Below the pieces are notes generated by a model. It worked only from the letters and a program-made list of their open reading frames with translations. It was not told where the DNA came from and did not search any database. A DNA stretch of 64,000 nucleotides from Liminaster sp017519885. Its GTDB lineage: Bacteria; Bacteroidota; Bacteroidia; Bacteroidales; UBA3663. The translations under genes were made by a program, and so were the position numbers. Positions 33,541-42,221 of this stretch are shown here, piece after piece. Each line of letters starts with the position of its first letter. Position 1 is the stretch's first letter. The stretch is taken from assembly GCA_017519885.1 (NCBI GenBank), contig JAFWRO010000015.1, positions 124,001-188,000 of the forward strand. The letters are read 5' to 3'.

Positions 33541-34200
33541 GACCATTTTTAGCCGAGATTGGTCATGCTCCCACTGGAGCATACCCAATTTTGGCCGAAA
33601 AAGGACATGCCGCGAAAGGATGGAGCACTCTGACGGGCGACAGAGTGCTTGCTCCGAATGGTGAATACCCAATCTTGGCCAAGAATGGTCATGCCGCGAT
33701 AGTATGGAGCACTCTGACGGCCGACAGAGTGCTTTCTCCGAAAGGAGAATACCCAATCTTGGCCAAGAATGGTTATGCTGCGATTGGATAAAGCACTCTG
33801 ACGGCCGACAGGATGCTTTCTCCGAAAGGAGAATACCCAATCCTGGCCAAGAATGGTCATGCTGCGATTGGATAAAGCACTCTGACGGCCGACAGAATGC
33901 TTTCTCCGAAAGAAGAATACCCAATCCTGGCCAAGAATGGTTATGCCGCGATAGGATGGAGCACTCTGACGGCCGACAGAGTGCTTTCTCCGAAAGAAGA
34001 ATACCCAATCCTGGCCAAGAATGGTCATACTGCGATTGGATAAAGCACTCTGACGGCCGACAGGATACTTTCTCCGAAAGACGCATACCCAATCTTGGCC
34101 AAGAATGGTCATGCTGCGATAGAATATAGCACTCTGTCGGCCGTCAGAGTACTTTATACAACATAGCAAGCATCCTGTCGGCCGACAAGATGCTTGCTAC
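33541..34200 (+). repeat. 84-bp tandem repeat array, palindrome-rich
   Basis: The string GCACTCTG recurs at 33625, 33709, 33793, 33877, 33961, 34045 and 34129, exactly 84 bases apart each time. Six full units are bounded by a partial unit on the left and a diverged one on the right. Each unit holds three palindromic cores: ACGGCCGA between GCACTCTG and CAGAGTGC-like arms, TTCTCC-GAAA-GGAGAA, and CTTGGCCAAG. The array closes with a near-perfect 36-base palindrome (34164-34199, one mismatched pair). Because 84 is a multiple of 3, long frames stay open on both strands, but none has a start, leader or domain that looks real. A solo copy lies at 27.87 kb. Confidence 0.9.
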
Positions 34201-34237
34201 GATTATTCGGTGATTTTGTAAGAACGCAATGCAGTAT

Positions 34238-34378
34238 TTACTGCGAGCGACGATTCATTTGTTTTGGAGCAGCCTTGTTGCCCTTGGTTGAAGCGGCACC
34301 GGCTTGCTTGCCACCCTTGCCTTTGGGGCCATTCTGTGCACCCTTGTTCAAGAAGTTCTGCCAGGAATTATCTTTCAT
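34238..34378 (-). CDS. 46-residue basic, Gly/Lys-rich small protein
   Basis: ATG at 34378 to TAA at 34238. The peptide begins MKDNSWQNFLNKGAQNGPKG and continues with Lys/Gly/Ala repeats to MNRRSQ. It is highly basic and probably disordered. A near-consensus promoter (TATCTTCG) lies about 75 bases upstream and a 7-bp ATTAACA repeat sits between. It is too short for standard gene callers, but its codon use matches the neighbours. A nucleic-acid-binding or ribosome-associated role is a guess. Confidence 0.6.
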   Translation of the reverse strand: MKDNSWQNFLNKGAQNGPKGKGGKQAGAASTKGNKAAPKQMNRRSQ

Positions 34379-34389
34379 AACTGTTTCAA

Positions 34390-34421
34390 TTAACAATTAA
34401 TAATTAACAATTAACAATGAT
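34390..34421. repeat. 7-bp repeat (ATTAACA type)
   Basis: Units ATTAACA, ATTAATA, ATTAACA, ATTAACA run in 7-bp register in the leader of the 46-residue protein gene. AT-rich repeats of this sort are frequent in Bacteroidetes leaders. Confidence 0.65.
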
Positions 34422-34454
34422 TATTATTTATCGTAATCTCGTAAAAAAACGGTG

Positions 34455-34462
34455 CGAAGATA
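34455..34462 (-). promoter_or_regulatory. Promoter-like element (TATCTTCG)
   Basis: TATCTTCG on the minus strand, one base off TAnnTTTG, 76 bases before the small basic protein gene. Confidence 0.45.
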
Positions 34463-34528
34463 GCGAGAATTTTTGGTTCTGCCAAGTCTTTTGAAGAAAA
34501 AAAGTGGAAAGGTTTGTAAAAAGCAGGG

Positions 34529-36097
34529 TTATTTGGGCAAAATGCAACTTCCCGCTGTCTCAATCCATAGTTCTGCCATCTTGCGGTGACCGGCAGGGGT
34601 CGGGTGAATGCCGTCCCAAATCCAGTAGGAATTGTTCGAAGTGGGATGCTGGTCACGGAGGTCGCGGAAGAGTGTGTCGAAGGGCACGAGCGTGGCATGA
34701 TAGTCCTGTGCAAGGCGACGCACGACGGAGGCCATATCGTTCATCAGCTGTTGGCGCTGGTCGAAGTTGTCGGTTTCGGCTACCCATCCGGCACGGGCGA
34801 TGAAAGGAGTGCAAAGCACGAGTTGCACACCAGGAAGCGAGTCGCGTGTCTGATCGAGCAGTGTGCGATACTGGGCTTCCCACGCCTTGATGTCGAAGGA
34901 AAGCGAGGAATCCTGCTTCTTTCGGTCGAAGAAGGTGCAGGCATCGTTGATGCCGATGAGGATGCTGACTACATTGGGATGCAGGTCGATGGCATCCTGC
35001 TGCCAGCGAGCAGCGAGTTGTTCGAGCGTATTGCCGCTGATGCCACGGTTCCAGCATTTGATTTCGGCTTCTGGATACTGGCTTTCGAAATAGCTGGCGC
35101 ACTGCTCGACGTAGCCATGTCCATAGACGTGGTTCTTGTCCCACTCATTTCGTTCGCTCGATGGTCGCATATCGCCGCCGCTACGTCCCCATCCGCCATC
35201 GGTGATGGAGTCGCCAATCCAGAGCACGCGACGCTGGGGCAGCAGGGTGCGAAGCCATTGACCAAGTTCGCTGACGTACTGCGGTTTGTAGCGGAAGTTG
35301 TCGCGCCAGCACCAGCCGTGACCACCCACGGGATAAAGGTGCATAGTCACGCTTACGCCATGGGCTACAAGGGCGTTGTAATATTCGATGCTGTTGCGAA
35401 CGGGTACGAGGCCATCGTCGCTGCTTGCGAGGATGAAGGCAGGTGGAGTGTCCTGGGTTACCTGCAGCTCGTTGCTGTATTGCTGGACAAGTTTCTTCGA
35501 AGGTTTGTCACCCAGCAGGAAATGGCTTGACCAATAGTGGGTGAACGAAGGATCGAGCGAGATGACAGGATAGAAGAGGATCTGGAAGTCAGGACGGACA
35601 TCGGGCGAGGTGTAGTGGGTCGCCGCAGTTGAGGCAAGGTGTCCACCAGCCGAACAACCTTGCACGCCGAGTTTCCGGATGTTCCATTCACTGCTGTGCT
35701 CGCGTAGGATTCGCATGGCCTGCTGTACGTCGTCGAGCGGCACTTCGGGATGAGCATTGGGCAGACGGTACTTCAGTACGGCATAGACGATGCCTTGCTC
35801 GTTGTACCATGCAGCGGGCAGATGCCCTTCGTGGTTGTACCATACGCCGCTGTAACCACCGCCTGGGATGGCGAGCACGGCGAGACCACAAGGATGATCG
35901 GGCAAATAGACCGAGATGTCGGGGTCTTGTGTATGCTCATAGTGGGTGCCGAAGTCTTTTTCAGGTTCCATATCGCCATTGTCGGTGGGTGCCCCATTGG
36001 GCCAGAGTTTTATGACGAGGTCTGGTTGATAGGTTTGGGCATGGAGTCCAAAAGCCATGCAAATCGAGATGGCAAGGGTTGAGAAAAGGTGTTTCAT
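34529..36097 (-). CDS. Secreted two-domain esterase: alpha/beta hydrolase plus SGNH hydrolase
   Basis: 522 residues with a signal peptide (MKHLFSTLAISICMAFGLHA). The first half is an alpha/beta hydrolase with AIPGGGYSGV (oxyanion loop), nucleophile GCSAGG (about 146), SSDDGLVPVRN (Asp) and GGHGW (His), as in acetyl-xylan esterase-like proteins. The second half is an SGNH/GDSL hydrolase with GDSITDGG (Ser about 297), RGISGNTLE, GINDAC and DGIHPTPAGH. All catalytic residues are visible in both. It probably removes acetyl or other ester groups from plant polysaccharides, matching the pectin- and hemicellulose-acting enzymes elsewhere in the window. Confidence 0.87.
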   Translation of the reverse strand: MKHLFSTLAISICMAFGLHAQTYQPDLVIKLWPNGAPTDNGDMEPEKDFGTHYEHTQDPDISVYLPDHPCGLAVLAIPGGGYSGVWYNHEGHLPAAWYNEQGIVYAVLKYRLPNAHPEVPLDDVQQAMRILREHSSEWNIRKLGVQGCSAGGHLASTAATHYTSPDVRPDFQILFYPVISLDPSFTHYWSSHFLLGDKPSKKLVQQYSNELQVTQDTPPAFILASSDDGLVPVRNSIEYYNALVAHGVSVTMHLYPVGGHGWCWRDNFRYKPQYVSELGQWLRTLLPQRRVLWIGDSITDGGWGRSGGDMRPSSERNEWDKNHVYGHGYVEQCASYFESQYPEAEIKCWNRGISGNTLEQLAARWQQDAIDLHPNVVSILIGINDACTFFDRKKQDSSLSFDIKAWEAQYRTLLDQTRDSLPGVQLVLCTPFIARAGWVAETDNFDQRQQLMNDMASVVRRLAQDYHATLVPFDTLFRDLRDQHPTSNNSYWIWDGIHPTPAGHRKMAELWIETAGSCILPK

Positions 36098-36176
36098 TTT
36101 GTAATAATAGGTAATGATGACGGTTTTATTTCATTTAACGAAAAAAGACTGTATCGTTTACATCTATGGGTATCGA

Positions 36177-37931
36177 TCAGAAGTTCCATTGAGCCGTAGC
36201 GATAACAGCACTGAGGTCGCTATGGAATATGTCGTGCCAATGTAGTCCGATAGAACGATTGGAATGGAATCGTTTGATTACCTCGAATCCTCCATAGAAG
36301 GGCTTGTCGTCATAGTTGCTTACGCGGTAGGGCATGTCCTTGGAATACCAGATCCATCGTGCTCCGAGAAGCCATTGTCGTGGCAGTGAGAGCTTGGAGG
36401 CAAGGCGAGCATCGTGATAGGTGGTGCGGTCGGCATCGGGAATTGCAGTATTCTTGATGGAGTAGATGTTGTAGCCTGCCGTGAGTGAGAGGTTTCCTAC
36501 CTTATAGTAGATGGATGTTCCGGCCTTGTAATATCGGTCGTCGTTGCTGGTAGTGTAATAGCTGCCGTTGGCTTTGACAGTAAAGTTATGTTGCGTGTAG
36601 CCGTAGGCGAGCTTGAACTGATTGACGCGTGTCTCCTCAAGGTCGGCCTTGCCACCGATGAAGGTGCCTGCGGTATTTGGCCACAGTTCGGTGAACACAT
36701 CGAGGGCACTGGGGTTGGTGAACTTGCGGAAGTAGGCGAGTTGGAACTGATGGCGCGGATGTGGAGTGAACACGGTGCTTACCTGGAACATGTTGCGTGT
36801 GGAGTTCTTCGACCAGCCGCCAGAATAGCCTTTCTGGTTGTAGTGATAGAACATTACACGATCGCCTATGGTGAAGAGCAGGGGGCCACGCCTGTAGTTG
36901 AATTGCAGGTAGACATCATGGTGAAAGATGTGGTAAGTGCTTTCCTCGTCGAATGCCAAACCTGTCTCGTTGAGCTGATTGATGCCGTAGTCCTGTATGT
37001 TATAGCCCGCTTCGATGCCAGACATCATCTTCAATCCTTTGATGTAGGGGATGGGTGTGTTGAGTTCGAGCAGCCAGGCGGGCAGGTCGTAGCTATTGCG
37101 GATGATACGATGTTCGTTGTCACGGATGGCAAATTGTTCCAACGGATTGTTTTCACGGGTATAGGTAAGCATAGTGAGCAGCTCGGTGCCCAGTTGGTTG
37201 AAGGTGTGGAACCACCTTGTGCGGATGAGGAACATCTCTTCGCGTAGGTTTTTGCGGAGGTTATCGGAAGGAGTGTTGGTGTTCTTGTAGCTCTGGTTGA
37301 CATAGGAGCGAATAACATCGCGATCGGTCAGCCGGTTTGTCATCTCGGCGTGCAGGTACTGCTGGTCCTTGTAGATGCTTTTGATGTCGGTGCGGTTGAA
37401 CTGGGCATTGACGAAGACGTCGGTGTGCTCGTCGCCATAACGGATGTTGGCAGTTCCGCTGAGCTGATGGTTGGTGGCATATTGCAGGGCAGTATAGCCG
37501 TGAGCATTATCTTCGGTTTCACGCAGATTGATGTCGATGACGCAGCCTTCGCCCGTACGACCCTTGGCGACACCTGAGTTGTCGCAAATCTGTATCTTTT
37601 GGATGATGCTGGCCTTGATTTGCGACATCAGCAGGCGACTGTCGCCCGAGATGGCAACATTGTCGAGACGCAACTGGTAACTGCCCAGCAGATTGTCATA
37701 GCCGCCGATGAGCAGTTCGGGATACATCTGAAGGATGCCCATCAGCGTCTCGTCGCCCTGAAGGTCGAGTCGCCCCGGATAGATGATGGTTCGGTCGGCA
37801 AGCATCTCGATGGCCGGCAGTTGTTCCCTATGGTCACTCCCGGGAGAAGCCTGTGCCTGCAAAGATGGAAAGGCAGAGAAGGAGGCGAAGAGGGCGAAGA
37901 GGGTGAGGACGTGAATGATACTCCTTTTCAT
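36177..37931 (-). CDS. TonB-dependent-receptor-like outer-membrane beta-barrel protein
   Basis: 584 residues from the ATG at 37931, whose signal peptide (MKRSIIHVLTLFALFASFSA) fixes the start; the frame stays open far upstream but that part is antisense to the next gene. A short plug-like region (LRLDNVAISGD, IQKIQICDNSGVAKGRTGEG, CVIDINLRE) is followed by about 420 residues of alternating aromatic beta strands ending in AVIATAQWNF with a terminal Phe. This is the outer_membrane_beta-barrel (OMP_b-brl_3) architecture. It lacks the usual N-terminal carboxypeptidase-like domain and no SusD lies nearby. Transport substrate unknown. Confidence 0.83.
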   Translation of the reverse strand: MKRSIIHVLTLFALFASFSAFPSLQAQASPGSDHREQLPAIEMLADRTIIYPGRLDLQGDETLMGILQMYPELLIGGYDNLLGSYQLRLDNVAISGDSRLLMSQIKASIIQKIQICDNSGVAKGRTGEGCVIDINLRETEDNAHGYTALQYATNHQLSGTANIRYGDEHTDVFVNAQFNRTDIKSIYKDQQYLHAEMTNRLTDRDVIRSYVNQSYKNTNTPSDNLRKNLREEMFLIRTRWFHTFNQLGTELLTMLTYTRENNPLEQFAIRDNEHRIIRNSYDLPAWLLELNTPIPYIKGLKMMSGIEAGYNIQDYGINQLNETGLAFDEESTYHIFHHDVYLQFNYRRGPLLFTIGDRVMFYHYNQKGYSGGWSKNSTRNMFQVSTVFTPHPRHQFQLAYFRKFTNPSALDVFTELWPNTAGTFIGGKADLEETRVNQFKLAYGYTQHNFTVKANGSYYTTSNDDRYYKAGTSIYYKVGNLSLTAGYNIYSIKNTAIPDADRTTYHDARLASKLSLPRQWLLGARWIWYSKDMPYRVSNYDDKPFYGGFEVIKRFHSNRSIGLHWHDIFHSDLSAVIATAQWNF

Positions 37932-37959
37932 AATGGTATAGAAGATGATTATACGGGTG

Positions 37960-37967
37960 CAAAGATA
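37960..37967 (-). promoter_or_regulatory. Promoter -7 element (TATCTTTG) for the barrel gene
   Basis: TATCTTTG on the minus strand, 29 bases before the barrel gene's ATG. It is divergent from the promoter at 38061. Confidence 0.7.
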
Positions 37968-38060
37968 ATCAGTTTTGCAGAAAACTCCAAGCAAATGTGA
38001 AAAATAATTATTTGTGCGCAGTTTTTTAGTGATTCCAGCTTCTTTTCTCAAAATAATCGT

Positions 38061-38068
38061 TATCTTTG
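38061..38068 (+). promoter_or_regulatory. Promoter -7 element (TATCTTTG) for the beta-helix gene
   Basis: TATCTTTG on the plus strand, 41 bases before the ATG at 38109. Confidence 0.7.
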
Positions 38069-38108
38069 CATCGTTCATCTGATTGAAGTAACAAGAACAT
38101 TTCTGACA

Positions 38109-40412
38109 ATGAGACATACAAGTATATTGATTGGACATCTGGTGCTGTTGCTCGGGATTGTTTCGAGCTATTACGCACAGGCCGAAAGCCAGGCGAAGGC
38201 TCCGAGCCTTGACCCGAAGAAGTCGGCTGTCTATACTCCGACTGTTCCTGCCGAAGAGCGAGGCATTTATGGAAGCAGGATCGGGACAGTTTCTGCTGAC
38301 ACGGTTCGCTATACACAGGCTTATATCTATGAGAATGTGGCAGACCTTGCTGCGAGCACCAATCTGAAGAAGGGCGATGTTGTCATCACAAAGGGCTTTT
38401 ATAGCGCTGGCGATGGTGGAGGAAGCACCTATTACATCAAGAGTCGCCTCGATGCGTCGTTGCTGGTCTATGACAATCGGCACAATGTCGTTGGCTATGC
38501 CTACGACCTGACATGGAAAGGGATGGCTGGTGAACATACGACGGCTTATCTCGATACGGCCACGCTCATCAGGCTTGCCAATGCTGAGGCCGAACTTTAT
38601 GCCGATCTGGTAGTGCCAGCCAGCAATGAGGTGAACTTCCTGCAGTTGGGCGCTCGCAGAAAAACTGCCGATACGCACGAAGATAATATGCCTTATATGG
38701 TCAAGTGGATGGCGTTCCTCGATCGTCGTGCTACAACTTATGACCTTTTCCTTCCCGAGGGTGCCTATGCCTTTTCGCCCACATTGCTTCTTCGTAAGGG
38801 AGATAGTTTTTCGGCATTGGGAATCAGCATCAGGGGACCTAAGATGCAGGCCAATGCTTCGGGTGCCCGCATCCTGCCTTACCGCACATCGCAGCCTTAC
38901 ATCTTCCGTCTGGGATATTTGGACGACAAGAAATCCCTGTTTATGCGTGGGTGCAAGTTGTGCGATCTTGCTTTCCTGACAGGCACAGAGTCGATGGTCG
39001 ATATGGGTTTCGTCCCCAAATATGGCGAAGGCATCACCAAGCGTACCTATCGCTATGTCACCAAGGCGGCCTTGTGGCTCGATTGCTGTCCGTATGGTCA
39101 GTTCGATGGACTCTATTTCCAGCATGTCAAGGGAACGTGCGTCCTGCTGCGTCGCTGCTACGAGAGTCATTTCGGCTACACCAATGTACGTAATTGCGGC
39201 CGAATAGACAATGTGGGACGAGCAGCTCCGCTTTTCCTCTTCGATCCACCGGGACCGAGTGATGTCTCAGCCTGCTACTTCTACTACTTCAACTTCGAGG
39301 GATGTATGGGCAACTTCTTCTATGGCAAGCCCGGAAAGATGAACTTCACGCATTGCGAATTTGGCGACATTCAGGTTGAAGGTTCCTGCCAGGGTGGCAA
39401 GGATACGCAACCCATCAAGTGTGCTTCATCAAGCATGAAGTACGATAGCGACGAAGGCTATGTTCCGCCCAAGGGCAGGCTATACAAATGGTTCATCTTC
39501 GCTGGCAGCATAGGCTTCCATGACATCATCGTCCAGTCGGTCACTGTGTCGAATTTCGGTAACGGACTGAAACGTTTTCGCACCTACCGGAGGAACAGAG
39601 AAGGAAACATCGTCGATATCGATGGCAATGTCATCACAAGCGGCTACAAGGAAGAGGATGGTAAGATATTCGCCCTCGATGCTGATGGTCAGAAGATAAC
39701 CGACTACTATCGCTACTATGCCATCGTCGGTGTGGGCGACGATGGCACGCCTTTGCCCAAGACGGCCTCAGTCATCAATCTCCGGTCGGTCTATCTACAG
39801 CGACTGAGCGGCTTGAACAAGGCCGTGGGACCTTGGGTGGTCTATGCCAAAGGACGTGGAGCCTACCATAGCATCGCTGTGCAGCAGACGTGGGGACGCG
39901 GCGAATATCCCTTCTATCTTGAAGGTGCTCCTCCCATCAAATGCTCCAAGCCCGAACTTACAGTGGCAGGAGCCGTCAGTGCGGTCGATTTGATCAAGTC
40001 GGAAGAGAAGAACAAGACATGGGTCTATACAAAGGCGGGAGCTGCTACACCTTACGGAATGACCGTGAAGCGCGGCGACCTGATGCAGTCGCTGGTCTTC
40101 ACGGCCAAGCCTGGCAAACGATATGGAGCTCGCGTTTATGTGCCTCAGAAGGTATATGATGCCCTGCCCTCCGATGCAGAAGGCAATAAGGTCTTTACTT
40201 GGGCCAATCAGAACAAGTCACACGTCTATATTGGCAAGGAAAAGCCCGTATTGAGTGACAAGTCGAAGTACGTAGTCCCCAAGAGCGGATGGACCTTCAT
40301 CAAGTTCCCCGACTTCAAGCTTTCCTCGCCCCAGTCAATCTATTGGAAGGGTTCTGCCTCGAACGATGGTTTTATGCGAGGAATCTACATTGACTATATA
40401 TATGAGTTATAG
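38109..40412 (+). CDS. Secreted right-handed beta-helix protein, tailspike-like
   Basis: 767 residues with a signal peptide (MRHTSILIGHLVLLLGIVSS). After a linker comes KGDVVITKGFYSAGDGGG and STYYI, the pattern of the N-terminal strand of phage tailspike and pectate-lyase-3-like proteins. A long region of short strands with turns (FDGLYFQHVKGTCVLLRRCY, ESHFGYTNVRNCG, FYYFNFEGCMGNFF) fits a right-handed parallel beta-helix. The C-terminal 250 residues look like a separate beta-sandwich. It may be a polysaccharide lyase, hydrolase or binding protein; no catalytic residues could be fixed. It is the only plus-strand gene between 34 and 56 kb and has its own promoter. Confidence 0.7.
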   Translation: MRHTSILIGHLVLLLGIVSSYYAQAESQAKAPSLDPKKSAVYTPTVPAEERGIYGSRIGTVSADTVRYTQAYIYENVADLAASTNLKKGDVVITKGFYSAGDGGGSTYYIKSRLDASLLVYDNRHNVVGYAYDLTWKGMAGEHTTAYLDTATLIRLANAEAELYADLVVPASNEVNFLQLGARRKTADTHEDNMPYMVKWMAFLDRRATTYDLFLPEGAYAFSPTLLLRKGDSFSALGISIRGPKMQANASGARILPYRTSQPYIFRLGYLDDKKSLFMRGCKLCDLAFLTGTESMVDMGFVPKYGEGITKRTYRYVTKAALWLDCCPYGQFDGLYFQHVKGTCVLLRRCYESHFGYTNVRNCGRIDNVGRAAPLFLFDPPGPSDVSACYFYYFNFEGCMGNFFYGKPGKMNFTHCEFGDIQVEGSCQGGKDTQPIKCASSSMKYDSDEGYVPPKGRLYKWFIFAGSIGFHDIIVQSVTVSNFGNGLKRFRTYRRNREGNIVDIDGNVITSGYKEEDGKIFALDADGQKITDYYRYYAIVGVGDDGTPLPKTASVINLRSVYLQRLSGLNKAVGPWVVYAKGRGAYHSIAVQQTWGRGEYPFYLEGAPPIKCSKPELTVAGAVSAVDLIKSEEKNKTWVYTKAGAATPYGMTVKRGDLMQSLVFTAKPGKRYGARVYVPQKVYDALPSDAEGNKVFTWANQNKSHVYIGKEKPVLSDKSKYVVPKSGWTFIKFPDFKLSSPQSIYWKGSASNDGFMRGIYIDYIYEL

Positions 40413-40415
40413 CCC

Positions 40416-42128
40416 TTATTTGAAGAACACATTGACACGGGAGTCAACATAACATGTGCCATCGTAATCATGGGAGATGCGGAGACGTTCGAAGTAGAGT
40501 AGAACAGAGTCTCCGCGTTCCTTTTCTGTGTAGTAGATGGGACGAATGCCTTGCGCTTTCTTTCTGCGGAATTCCTCCAGATTGACCTCGAAGAAGAGGT
40601 CCTCATTATTTATTCCCGTGGTATGGAGAAGCAGAATACTGTCGTTCAGACTGGTCTTTGATGCCGCGATTAGTATGCTGTCATTCTGATTATCGGTCGA
40701 AGAAAGGATGTCATATTCGCCATTGGTCACGAGACGATGGTAACCTTCGGGGATGGTGATGTGATTGGCAGTCGTTTCGTAGAAGAAAGTTTCGGTATTA
40801 TTATTGCGACTGCTTCTCCAGAGAGGCACATCATCGCTAATCCACTGTGCCGTTTGTCCCTTGTAGAAATCATTCAAGTAATTCAATTGGTCATACACCT
40901 GATCGCTAACATCTTCGGGCAGAGAATTCACCCAGGTGCTGAACTCATCCCGATTCATCGGCAGGTGTTCCGGCTGGTATTGTGCGATGGTCTCGGCCAT
41001 CTTCTGCTTGAAGTGAAGTTTGACGATCTCGCAGTAGTTCATCGGCTGGGCCGAAGTGAGCAGCAGGATGGCGCCAAATGAGAGTGGTATCCAATGGATG
41101 CGACGAGCCTTGAGAATAAAGAGGCCGATGCAGACGGCATAGAACCAAAGGTTGAGCGTGAGAACATACAAGCGATTGACCGTGATTCCATAGTCTCCGA
41201 AGCGGCGAGCAATGCCTACTGTCATCAGGATAACGAGGGGAAGGGCAAGAATGGGGAACCATCGTACCACCCAACGCTCGAACGTCTTGGATTCCTGACT
41301 GCGCATCGATGGATAAAGGAGGAATTCCACGGCAATGATGCCAAACATCATAGCGGTCACGAGCCAAGAAATGGTGCCTTTGGGTAATTCCCACGAGAAG
41401 AGAATTCGGGCAAGATAACCATAGAGCACCAGCATGTAGCAGGTCACCAGGGGAATGAACAGATATCGGGTCGTTCCAGTCAGGAATCGGGAGGCGATAA
41501 TCGTATCATCGTGCTTTCTTTCTCCTGAAGGAACACGCGAAAGGAATAGCAGCATGGGCAGAAGTTGGCCGAAGAGGATGGAGACGATGAGGTACACCTT
41601 GGAGTCGATCTTGATGTTGAACAGGCTTTGAATGCCCGAAAGGAGTCCCTCGATGCCGCCAGTCATCACACCTCCGATGATGAACGAAAGAACCAGTGCA
41701 ACAATCATTCGGAACGTGAAATTCCACGATTTCACGTCATTCTTTTCCTTGTAGAAAGAAAGAAAAAGAATGCCCAAGGCAAAGGCTACGTAGACAGCAG
41801 CACGTGCTATGTAAAGAACGGCACTGAAGCGTGAGAGGTCAAGATTCCATAGGTAGATGGCATCGATGAGCAACAAGATATGCGCTATGGCTGTGACTGT
41901 CCATACCATTCGTTTGTTGTGGTATTCCTCATTCCAAAGCGCAAGCATCAGCGAGAGCAGGAATGCTGCCGTGCAATAATAAATGGGCACACCACGATAC
42001 TCCTCAACAATCACCATGATGATGAGTGCAATGGACAATGCTATGGCAAAACAACATGACGCAGGGAATCGACGTGACATATTGACCATCGATTCGCGCA
42101 ACGAAGAGAATGAAGGAATGAGTGACAT
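40416..42128 (-). CDS. DUF4153-family polytopic membrane protein
   Basis: 570 residues. About 11 hydrophobic segments fill residues 25-385 (FAIALSIALIIMVIV, FRMIVALVLSFIIGG, YLFIPLVTCYMLVLYGY). A soluble C-terminal domain of about 180 residues follows, probably periplasmic. This layout, with the PFIIG/FIIGG and TCYMLVLYGY-type motifs, matches DUF4153 proteins, which are widespread in Bacteroidetes and of unknown function. It lies 93 bases downstream of the alpha-2-macroglobulin gene with a strong hairpin between, so it is probably a separate unit. Confidence 0.8.
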   Translation of the reverse strand: MSLIPSFSSLRESMVNMSRRFPASCCFAIALSIALIIMVIVEEYRGVPIYYCTAAFLLSLMLALWNEEYHNKRMVWTVTAIAHILLLIDAIYLWNLDLSRFSAVLYIARAAVYVAFALGILFLSFYKEKNDVKSWNFTFRMIVALVLSFIIGGVMTGGIEGLLSGIQSLFNIKIDSKVYLIVSILFGQLLPMLLFLSRVPSGERKHDDTIIASRFLTGTTRYLFIPLVTCYMLVLYGYLARILFSWELPKGTISWLVTAMMFGIIAVEFLLYPSMRSQESKTFERWVVRWFPILALPLVILMTVGIARRFGDYGITVNRLYVLTLNLWFYAVCIGLFILKARRIHWIPLSFGAILLLTSAQPMNYCEIVKLHFKQKMAETIAQYQPEHLPMNRDEFSTWVNSLPEDVSDQVYDQLNYLNDFYKGQTAQWISDDVPLWRSSRNNNTETFFYETTANHITIPEGYHRLVTNGEYDILSSTDNQNDSILIAASKTSLNDSILLLHTTGINNEDLFFEVNLEEFRRKKAQGIRPIYYTEKERGDSVLLYFERLRISHDYDGTCYVDSRVNVFFK

Positions 42129-42151
42129 GGAATTGAAGGTAAGATAGGAAT

Positions 42152-42205
42152 TATAGTAATAGTGCCTATAGTGGTTATAGTAACTATAAAGACTATAGGC
42201 ACTAT
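42152..42205 (-). terminator. Inverted repeat built from 9-bp TATAG units
   Basis: Perfect 15-base arms AATAGTGCCTATAGT (42158-42172) and ACTATAGGCACTATT (42192-42206) enclose an AT-rich loop. Units TATAGTGGT, TATAGTAAC, TATAAAGAC and TATAGGCAC follow each other in a 9-bp register (42167-42202). It comes right after the alpha-2-macroglobulin gene and probably ends its transcript. The TATAGTAAC unit recurs at 11993. Confidence 0.75.
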
Positions 42206-42221
42206 TTATTTAAATGAATAA

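Noticed and set aside
33505..34169. Repeat-encoded proteins of 195-206 residues in the 84-bp array
   Set aside because: The 84-bp period is a multiple of 3, so frames stay open on both strands at once. There is no signal, domain or promoter, and changes between units do not favour third codon positions.
33541..34200. CRISPR array or integron attC array
   Set aside because: The whole 84-bp unit is conserved with no unique spacers, and no cas or integrase gene or attC core is near.
34194..34400. A 68-codon plus-strand frame rich in Leu/Pro/Ala
   Set aside because: It is the reverse of the small basic protein gene, which has a better start, leader and composition.
36177..39170. A 997-codon open frame on the minus strand
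   Set aside because: Only the part from 37931 down to 36177 makes a signal peptide and a barrel protein. The upstream part is antisense to the plus-strand beta-helix gene and has its own promoter in between.
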